45,533 nucleotides of DNA from a virus: IMG/VR virus record IMGVR_UViG_3300024054_000024, positions 1 to 45,533 of that record, one strand, 5' to 3'. Positions within the stretch are counted from its first letter, which is position 1; each line of letters starts with the position of its first letter. This document shows, one piece after another, positions 40,559 to 45,533 of this stretch. The translations under genes and the position numbers were made by a program. Under the pieces are notes generated by a model, which worked only from the letters and a program-made list of their open reading frames with translations, did no database searches and had not been told where the DNA came from.

Positions 40559-40683
40559 CGGCGACAGCACTGGCGGTCCTCCCAGCCGTATGCCGCCCGG
40601 CCGACCGATGGCCGGGCGGCGAGGAAAGGGTTCAGATCATGCACGAATTCCAGATGCACGGCGAATTTGCGAGGCTGTCATGA
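40555..40683 (+). CDS. Short coupled ORF with internal hairpin
   Basis: 42 residues from GTG 40555, overlapping the preceding TGA (GTGA), and ending in overlap with ATG 40680. Inside lies an 11-bp hairpin (40592-40620). An ATG at 40639 would give only 14 residues. Translation may serve to couple the flanking genes. Confidence 0.35.
   Translation: MTATALAVLPAVCRPADRWPGGEERVQIMHEFQMHGEFARLS
40592..40620 (+). other. Strong hairpin
   Basis: GCCGCCCGGCC, 7-base loop GACCGAT, GGCCGGGCGGC: 11-bp perfect stem with no T-run after it. Directly precedes a purine-rich GAGGAAAGGG, so it may regulate translation of the genes downstream. Confidence 0.55.
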
Positions 40684-41075
40684 TCGCTGGAGAAATCGTC
40701 TTCGTTTTTGAAGAGCTTCCTCTTGGAGAGGAAATATCAAACGGTTTTGTTTGGACGTTCGAAGCGCGCGCTTGGGGCCGCGCGCTCGTCGAATACAGCG
40801 GCGACGGCGATTGGGCCGTCTCCGACATCGAGATCGCCACGACACGAGAGATCGCCGGCCCGGGCGGCGCCCGTCGCTGGGTCGATGGATATGCGTGGCT
40901 TGATCGCAAGAGCCATCTCTACACCCTGATCGCGATCGCTCTCCTGAAGCGCGAAAGTGAACAGATCGAGTGCAAGATCATCGCCGCGCTCGAAGCCGAC
41001 GGCATGACCCTCGGCAATCCGAACGAAGAGCATCGCCTCGGCGCCCAGCAACTCGGCCTGGGGCGCTACGCATGA
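40680..41075 (+). CDS. Hypothetical protein
   Basis: 131 residues from ATG 40680. Begins MIAGEIVFVFEELPLGEEIS, with a Trp-rich stretch (FEARAWGRALVEYSGDGDWA) and VDGYAWLDRKSHLYTLIAIA later. Mixed alpha/beta; no named family. Its stop overlaps a tiny ORF. Confidence 0.6.
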   Translation: MIAGEIVFVFEELPLGEEISNGFVWTFEARAWGRALVEYSGDGDWAVSDIEIATTREIAGPGGARRWVDGYAWLDRKSHLYTLIAIALLKRESEQIECKIIAALEADGMTLGNPNEEHRLGAQQLGLGRYA

Positions 41076-41140
41076 GTCCATTTCTCCATGGACAGCCTCT
41101 CGCTGAACGCATTCGCGCAGCGACGCGCGCAAGACCCTGA
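41072..41140 (+). CDS. Tiny coupled ORF
   Basis: 22 residues (MSPFLHGQPLAERIRAATRA...), ATG overlapping the previous stop (ATGA). Followed by 31 bases and then the DUF4116 gene with its own ribosome site. May be a translational linker only. Confidence 0.3.
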   Translation: MSPFLHGQPLAERIRAATRARP

Positions 41141-41171
41141 CAAAGCCCCCAACTCAACCAAGGAGCAGAAC

Positions 41172-41531
41172 ATGAAAATAAGGTTCATGGGAATTTTGAC
41201 GGTCGAGGCGGCCTTGAAGGCCGCCGAGAATGACCCCTACGCGCTGCGCTACGCGCCGCAGGAGTCCTTCACCGAGCAGGTCGCCCTCAAGGCCGCCGAG
41301 AAGAACCCCGACGCGCTGCAATACGCGCCGCAGGAGTCCTTCACCGAGCAGGTCGCCCTCAAGGCCGCCGAGAAGAACCCCTACGCGCTGCGCTACGCGC
41401 CGCAGGAGTCCTTCACCGAGCAGGTCGCCCTCAAGGCCGCCGAGAATGACCCCGACGCGCTGCAATACGTCCTCAACTTCGAGCTCTTCAAGAAGGTGGC
41501 TCTGCAGCTCCACATCGAAATCGAAACCTGA
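41172..41531 (+). CDS. DUF4116-like repeat protein
   Basis: 119 residues from ATG 41172, with AAGGAG 6 bases upstream. Almost entirely built from a 24-residue repeat with consensus VALKAAEKNPDALQYAPQES followed by FTEQ; three near-identical units plus a degenerate fourth ending in LNFELFKKVALQLHIEI. The pattern (ALKAAEKNP.AL.YAP..) is that of DUF4116 helical repeats. Helical repeats often mediate protein binding. Function unknown; phage copies could contact a host factor. Confidence 0.8.
   Translation: MKIRFMGILTVEAALKAAENDPYALRYAPQESFTEQVALKAAEKNPDALQYAPQESFTEQVALKAAEKNPYALRYAPQESFTEQVALKAAENDPDALQYVLNFELFKKVALQLHIEIET
41208..41423 (+). repeat. Tandem 72-bp repeats
   Basis: Units 41208-41279, 41280-41351 and 41352-41423, plus a partial fourth to ~41495. 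Units 2 and 3 differ only at the codons for KNPDALQ versus KNPYALR. They keep the reading frame, so unit number can change without breaking the gene. Confidence 0.92.
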
Positions 41532-41685
41532 CCGCTCGTCATCCAGATCAGCTCAGCAATTCCCGTGCTGGGCCGCGCGCGCCGCCTCGGCCGTTTCCTC
41601 CGATCCTCCCACGCCCGAGGCGGCGCCACCACCACATTGGAGTTTCTGACATGGACGACGAAGGCGCCTCCGAATGCCGGCAGAC

Positions 41686-41955
41686 TTGACAATCTCGCGC
41701 CTTGGGGGCAGCATCGCCAAATCAGCGGTCAATCCCGCTGTGAGGCGTGGAAACCTCTTGGCTTGGGCGCAGAAGCGCCGCGATGGCGCTATTTTTGTGC
41801 GCGAAAGCACCCCGCTCTGGCGGGAGGGCGAGGATATAAGGCCCGCAAGGGCGCGAATAACTCCGCCTGACCCTGAGCCAGGTTTCCAACCTCCCGCCGC
41901 CAGCGGGGCCGTGGAAAGTCTCGTTGTCGGTTTCAAAACCGCTCAGGAGACTATC
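41686..41955 (+). ncRNA. C4-like structured RNA / leader before the antirepressor gene
   Basis: No coding potential with a start of its own. A row of short hairpins: AGCGG/CCGCT (41724-41739), GGCGC/GCGCC (41766-41779), GTGC/GCAC (41797-41810), CCCGC/GCGGG (41811-41824), GCCC/GGGC with loop GCAA (41841-41852), CCTG/CAGG (41872-41882), CCCGC/GCGGG again (41893-41907) and CGGTTT/AAACCG (41928-41941). TGGAAACCT (41748-41756) is complementary to AGGTTTCCA (41880-41888). A TTGACA -35 lies at 41686-41691, with only a weak -10. This is how the P1/P7 C4 antisense RNA looks: it binds the icd/ant leader to block antirepressor synthesis. Naming it C4 is inference. Confidence 0.5.
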
Positions 41956-42618
41956 ATGGCCGACACGCTTGCCGCTGCGCCGTCGCGCGCGCTTTCCCTT
42001 TCCGACCTCAACACCACCGTCAACCACGAGCCACGCGTCCATGACCTGCGGCTTGCGGAAGCGCTCGGGTTTGTCCAGCCGCGCGACATTCGCAAAATCA
42101 TCGAGCGCAATTGCGCGGAGCTCAACGATTACGGGGTTTGCGCCACGGTGGCGCAAACCCCCTCCAAGGGGTCTGTCGGCGGCCGGCCATCCGCAGAATA
42201 TTGGCTGAACGAACCCCAAGCCATCCTCATCGCGATGTTCGCGCGCACGGAGCGCGCGGCGGAAGTGCGTAAGCAGATCGTCGAAGTCTTCCTGCAATGG
42301 CGACGCGCCACGACGACGCCCGTGACGATCATCCATGCGGCGTCAACTCCGCAGAAGGAAGCAAAAAAGCGCGAGAACCGCATTCTCTTTTGGCGCGGGC
42401 GGCTCGACGAGGCGCAACAGATGCTGGCGCGGATCGAGCCGTCCAAGGCTCTCGATCCGATCACGGACGCCCAGACGCGCCTCACCCTCTCTCAGCGCAT
42501 CAGTATTGCTTCCTACGCCGCCGGCCTGGTCGACGGAGAGAACGGACGCAGATACCCGCCGCGCCGCGATTTGGTGCTTGAGCGCGTCTTCACCGCTTTG
42601 GAGGGAATTTCGAAATGA
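41956..42618 (+). CDS. Antirepressor-like phage regulatory protein
   Basis: 220 residues from ATG 41956, with AGGAGA 6 bases upstream. The N-terminal DNA-binding-like domain is RVHDLRLAEALGFVQPRDIR then KIIERNCAELNDYGVCATVA, followed by GGRPSAEYWLNEPQAILIAM and EVRKQIVEVFLQWRR, as in Rha/ant-type phage regulators. A second helical domain (LFWRGRLDEAQQMLARIEPS) and a basic end follow. Located directly after the C4-like RNA, as ant is in P1. The reading frame also holds a 29-bp palindrome. Confidence 0.75.
   Translation: MADTLAAAPSRALSLSDLNTTVNHEPRVHDLRLAEALGFVQPRDIRKIIERNCAELNDYGVCATVAQTPSKGSVGGRPSAEYWLNEPQAILIAMFARTERAAEVRKQIVEVFLQWRRATTTPVTIIHAASTPQKEAKKRENRILFWRGRLDEAQQMLARIEPSKALDPITDAQTRLTLSQRISIASYAAGLVDGENGRRYPPRRDLVLERVFTALEGISK
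42133..42161 (+). repeat. 29-bp perfect palindrome inside the antirepressor gene
   Basis: Arms GGGGTTTGCGCCAC and GTGGCGCAAACCCC with a single G at the centre. It encodes the VCATVAQT segment. Would form a very stable mRNA hairpin or a symmetric protein-binding site in DNA. Confidence 0.85.
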
Positions 42619-43628
42619 CCATCGCATCCCTTCCCGTCACATCGCTCGGCGCGGCTGCCGCCGCTGTCGTTGAGAAGCTCGCCGCGCCGGGCGCCATAGA
42701 GCGCATCGAGTGCCCGAACGACACCCATTGGCGCGCTCTGCGCCATGACGACGTGACCGCCAGCGTCGCAGCGGCGTTGCTCGGCGAGCACGAATGGGAG
42801 ACGGCCTATTCGCTGTTCATCTCGAAGAGCGGCGCGCTGGAGAACGACGTTGAGGACTCCGGCCCCGTGCGGCGCGGGCGCCTGCTCGAACCCGTCGCCG
42901 TCCAAGTGCTGCGCGAAGAACATCCGGGCTGGATCATCCAGCACAACGCCGCCGCGGCCCGCGTCTATTACCGAGACCCCGAGGCGCGCATCGGCGGCAC
43001 GCCGGACGTGGAGGTGCGCGACCAGGAACGCGGCTTCGGCGTGGTGCAGATCAAGAGCGTCGAGGCGTCTGTTTTTCGCCGCAAATGGTGCGCGGACGGC
43101 GCGCCGGAGCCGCCGCTTTGGATCGCAGTGCAGGCGATCATCGAGGCGGCTCTGACAGGCGCGACATGGGCTGCCGTGGCCCCGATCGTCGTAGGGCACG
43201 GCGTGGAAATGCCGCTGATCGACATCCCGCTCACAAGCGCCCCGGCCATCATGGCGCGATTGCGCGCCGAGGTCGCCGCGTTCTGGAAGCGCGTCGCGGA
43301 GAACGATCCGCCGCCGCCGGACTACGCGCGTGACGGAGCGACGATCGCTCGGCTTTACGGCGCCGACGACGGATCGACGATCGTGCTCGACGGCTGGAAC
43401 CGCGGCCCGGAACTTGCCGCAGAAGACGAGACGCTCGCGAGCGGGATCAAAGAGCTCACCGAGCGTCGCAAGGCGATCAAGGCAGAGTTGCTTGAGAAAA
43501 TTGGCTCTGCGTCTGTCGCGACGATCGACGGCCGCGTGTTCGCGACCGCGAAGACCGTAAAGAAGAAACCCTATGCCGTCGCAGCGAGCGAATACCGCGA
43601 TGTGCGCTTTTCGAAACAGAGGGCGTGA
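42615..43628 (+). CDS. YqaJ-family viral recombinase (lambda exonuclease-type nuclease)
   Basis: 337 residues, ATG 42615 overlapping the previous stop, GGAGGG nearby. Nuclease fold: DDVTASVAAALLGEHEWETA, RRGRLLEPVAVQVL (Glu 92), RIGGTPDVEV (Asp 131), then FGVVQIKSVE (Q145-x-K147) form the D-(E/Q)xK core. C-terminal helical part with LTERRKAIKAELLEKIG. It makes 3' single-stranded ends for the annealing protein encoded next; both make a Red-like system. Confidence 0.9.
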   Translation: MTIASLPVTSLGAAAAAVVEKLAAPGAIERIECPNDTHWRALRHDDVTASVAAALLGEHEWETAYSLFISKSGALENDVEDSGPVRRGRLLEPVAVQVLREEHPGWIIQHNAAAARVYYRDPEARIGGTPDVEVRDQERGFGVVQIKSVEASVFRRKWCADGAPEPPLWIAVQAIIEAALTGATWAAVAPIVVGHGVEMPLIDIPLTSAPAIMARLRAEVAAFWKRVAENDPPPPDYARDGATIARLYGADDGSTIVLDGWNRGPELAAEDETLASGIKELTERRKAIKAELLEKIGSASVATIDGRVFATAKTVKKKPYAVAASEYRDVRFSKQRA

Positions 43629-43630
43629 AG

Positions 43631-44680
43631 ATGAACGCGATCGTGAAAAAAGACGAAGTCGAGCAACTCAAGGGCCAGATCGCGAACCGCGATAGCGATT
43701 TCCGCATGGCTCTGCCGGCGCATATTCCCGTCGAGCGGTTCAAGCGCGTCGTGACGACCGCGGTGACCAGCAACCCTGACCTCATGCGCGCCGACCGTCG
43801 CTCGCTGTTCGAGTCCGCCATGAAGGCGGCCCAGGATGGCTTGCTGCCCGACGGGCGCGATGGCGCCCTGGTCATTTTCTCCGGTAAGGTTCAGTGGATG
43901 CCGATGATCGGCGGTATCCTCAAGAAGGTCCGCAACAGCGGCGAATTGCTGTCGATCTCCGCTTACGTCGCCTACACCAACGACGTGTTCGAATACACGC
44001 TCGGCGACGACGAGCACATCAAGCATATCCCTGATCTCGACGATCGCGGCAAGCCGCGCCTCGTCTATGCGATCGCCAAAACCAAGGATGGCGGCATCTA
44101 CCGCGAGGTCATGACTGTCTCTGAGATCGAGAAGGTCCGCAATGTTTCGCGCGCGAAGAACGCCGGGCCATGGAAGGACTGGTGGGACGAGATGGCGCGT
44201 AAGACCGTGCTCAGGCGACTCGCGAAGCGTCTCCCGATGTCGAGTGACCTTGACGACCTTGTGAGGCGCGACGACGCGCTTTACGAATTTGATGGGGCTC
44301 GTGCGAGGGGGACGGATGCGGCGATTGCGCCATCAATCGGCCTCGCCTCCCGCCTGGACGCGCTCGCAGCCGCTGCGGCGCCAGCACATGATTCCGCCGC
44401 CGGCGAGATTATCGAACACGAGATAGACGCGTCAGACGCCGAACCCGGCGCGTCGCAGGCCGCAGGGGAAGACGCCGGCGCCGCGCTTGCCGCCGCCAGC
44501 GATACCCTAGCGGCCGAGCCATCTCCGGAGCAGAGGGAATGGTTCCGCGCGGGCGCGGCGGCGGCCGACAATGGCGTTTCGCGCAAGGCGCTACCGCCCG
44601 AGCTGCGCGGCGACGACCGGAAGGAAGACGCTGCCGAATGGTTGCGCGGCTACGACAGCCGGCGGGAGATCGTGAGATGA
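43631..44680 (+). CDS. recT: RecT-family single-strand annealing protein
   Basis: 349 residues from ATG 43631; GTG 43625, overlapping the previous stop, is an alternative. The N-terminal half is classic RecT: ALPAHIPVERFKRVVTTAVT, ESAMKAAQDGLLPDGRDGAL, VQWMPMIGGILKKVRNSGEL, YREVMTVSEIEKVRNVSRAK, then PWKDWWDEMARKTVLRRLAK. The C-terminal ~110 residues are Ala/Glu/Asp-rich and disordered, ending in a helical tail (APSPEQREWFRAGAAAADNG-like). It anneals the tails made by the YqaJ exonuclease. Confidence 0.95.
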   Translation: MNAIVKKDEVEQLKGQIANRDSDFRMALPAHIPVERFKRVVTTAVTSNPDLMRADRRSLFESAMKAAQDGLLPDGRDGALVIFSGKVQWMPMIGGILKKVRNSGELLSISAYVAYTNDVFEYTLGDDEHIKHIPDLDDRGKPRLVYAIAKTKDGGIYREVMTVSEIEKVRNVSRAKNAGPWKDWWDEMARKTVLRRLAKRLPMSSDLDDLVRRDDALYEFDGARARGTDAAIAPSIGLASRLDALAAAAAPAHDSAAGEIIEHEIDASDAEPGASQAAGEDAGAALAAASDTLAAEPSPEQREWFRAGAAAADNGVSRKALPPELRGDDRKEDAAEWLRGYDSRREIVR

Positions 44681-45533
44681 TCCGCCGATACACGTTCAAG
44701 ATTTACCCAACTCCCACGCAAGCTGTGGTCTTGCGCGAACAGGCGCGGCTTTGCGCAATCCTTTGGAATGCGCTTCTGGAAATGCGCGAAACGCGTTATC
44801 GGCGGGCGAAGCAGCGAGGGGACAAAAAAACGAGCCTGACGGCTTACGATCAGGGTAAGGAACTCACGAAGCTCAATCAGGCGACGAAAACGGACCCGCA
44901 GCTTGCGGAATGGCGGCTCTTGTCGAGCAAGCTCAAGGAGCGCGTAGCCGGCGATCTTGACCTCGCGTTCAAGGCGTTTTTCCGGCGCGCGAAGGGCGGG
45001 GCCGGCGCGCGATCCGGGTATCCGCGCTACAAGAGCACGCGGCACGCGGACAGTATCCCGTTGCGCGAGATGACGGGCGGTGGGTGGAAGTTTTCGGCGC
45101 ATTCCGCGCCGGCCAGAAATGGCGAAGGTCGGACCAGGAAGGTTTATGATGAGGACCGGGAGAGTTGTAGTCGTTCCATGTGGCGGCTGATTTTATTCGG
45201 TGTCCCGGGCGCCATCAAAGCGCGAGGGCGGTTCCCTGTCGAACCGAAAGCCATCAAGACGGCGGATGTGAAATTTCATGACGGCGCATGGTGGTTTTCT
45301 GTAGCCGTCGAAATCGAGCGCGCACGCGCGCACGGCCAAGAGACATTGGAGGTCGCTTTCGACCTCATAGACCAATTCGCGGTCGTGAAAACCGCGAACG
45401 GCGGATGCCCCGCCGGCCTGAGCGACCCGTTTTCGAACGGGCGCAAGGGCGAATCCCGCAGGAAGGTCAACGCGGAAACCGAGGTCCCCTGCGGGACGCC
45501 TCCAAACGGGGGGGAAGCGCAGGACGTTGCTAC
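44677..45533 (+). CDS. TnpB/OrfB-like protein, C-terminus off the right edge
   Basis: At least 285 residues, open to the edge; ATG 44677 overlaps the recT stop (ATGA). N-terminal TnpB start MIRRYTFKIYPTPTQAVVLR ... ILWNALLEMRETRYRRAKQR, helical LSSKLKERVAGDLDLAFKAF, then FRRAKGGAGARSGYPRYKS and a wedge-like KARGRFPVEPKAIKTADVKF. The first RuvC motif reads VAFDLIDQFAVVKTANG, with Asp 229 kept but the usual GIDLG degenerated to AFDLI. Later motifs lie outside the window. Coupling to recT and the lack of insertion-element ends suggest an operon member rather than a fresh insertion. Confidence 0.75.
   Translation, partial: MIRRYTFKIYPTPTQAVVLREQARLCAILWNALLEMRETRYRRAKQRGDKKTSLTAYDQGKELTKLNQATKTDPQLAEWRLLSSKLKERVAGDLDLAFKAFFRRAKGGAGARSGYPRYKSTRHADSIPLREMTGGGWKFSAHSAPARNGEGRTRKVYDEDRESCSRSMWRLILFGVPGAIKARGRFPVEPKAIKTADVKFHDGAWWFSVAVEIERARAHGQETLEVAFDLIDQFAVVKTANGGCPAGLSDPFSNGRKGESRRKVNAETEVPCGTPPNGGEAQDVA

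Noticed and set aside
41208-41495. CRISPR-like array
   Set aside because: Repeats are contiguous 72-bp coding units without spacers; they encode DUF4116 repeats.
1-45533. tRNA or rRNA genes, integrase, attachment site
   Set aside because: None recognised in the sequence read; may be beyond the edges.

Overview
The window is most of a temperate siphophage genome (probably a prophage) from a GC-rich alphaproteobacterium. The host call rests on a phage GcrA homologue, an HK97-type packaging and head module with alphaproteobacterial-style tail-tip genes, and strongly GC-biased codon use. Hyphomicrobiales such as methanotrophs would fit, but the sequence does not fix the genus. I see no integrase, tRNA, rRNA, CRISPR array or obvious lysis cassette; integrase and lysis genes may lie beyond the edges.

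Layout. (1) 1-23324, minus strand: late operon. Read in transcription order (right to left) it holds a coiled-coil protein, HNH, TerS, HNH, TerL, a portal fused to a 2H phosphoesterase, prohead protease, capsid, connectors, tail tube, a tail chaperone pair with a canonical -1 slippery site, a tape measure with a lysozyme-like domain, tail-tip genes, a DUF2793 protein, and a large RCC1-repeat tail fibre that starts at GTG and runs off the left edge. (2) 23325-24064: transition zone with one plus-strand HTH gene. (3) 24065-36643, minus strand: early replication and DNA-modification operon with primase, RepA/DnaB-like helicase, RuvC-like resolvase, DnaA-domain-IV-like protein, GcrA-like regulator, MT-A70 methyltransferase, an IS110-like protein, and the wreckage of at least three other methyltransferases, one carrying an HNH gene. 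A rho-independent terminator near 35870 splits off the promoter-proximal genes. (4) 36656-38322: immunity switch, Cro-like (minus) diverging from an S24-type CI repressor (plus). (5) 38345-39533: lipoprotein and unknown small genes. (6) 39829-45533, plus strand: second early operon with small unknown genes, a DUF4116 repeat gene, a C4-like structured RNA ahead of an antirepressor-like gene, then YqaJ exonuclease, RecT, and a TnpB-like ORF running off the right edge.

How it works together. A 41-bp segment with promoter-like hexamers and a GAAAG-N5-CTTTC operator occurs in inverted orientation in front of cro and in front of the plus-strand operon. A second operator of the same type lies exactly 35 bp upstream (centre to centre) in both copies. 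This is a lambda OL/OR-like arrangement that could let one CI repressor silence both early operons. The C4-like RNA/antirepressor block looks like a second control layer. The cro transcript is predicted to be leaderless.

Most genes overlap their neighbour by ATGA, TGATG, GTGA or TTGA, so starts were set mainly by coupling and by Shine-Dalgarno sequences.
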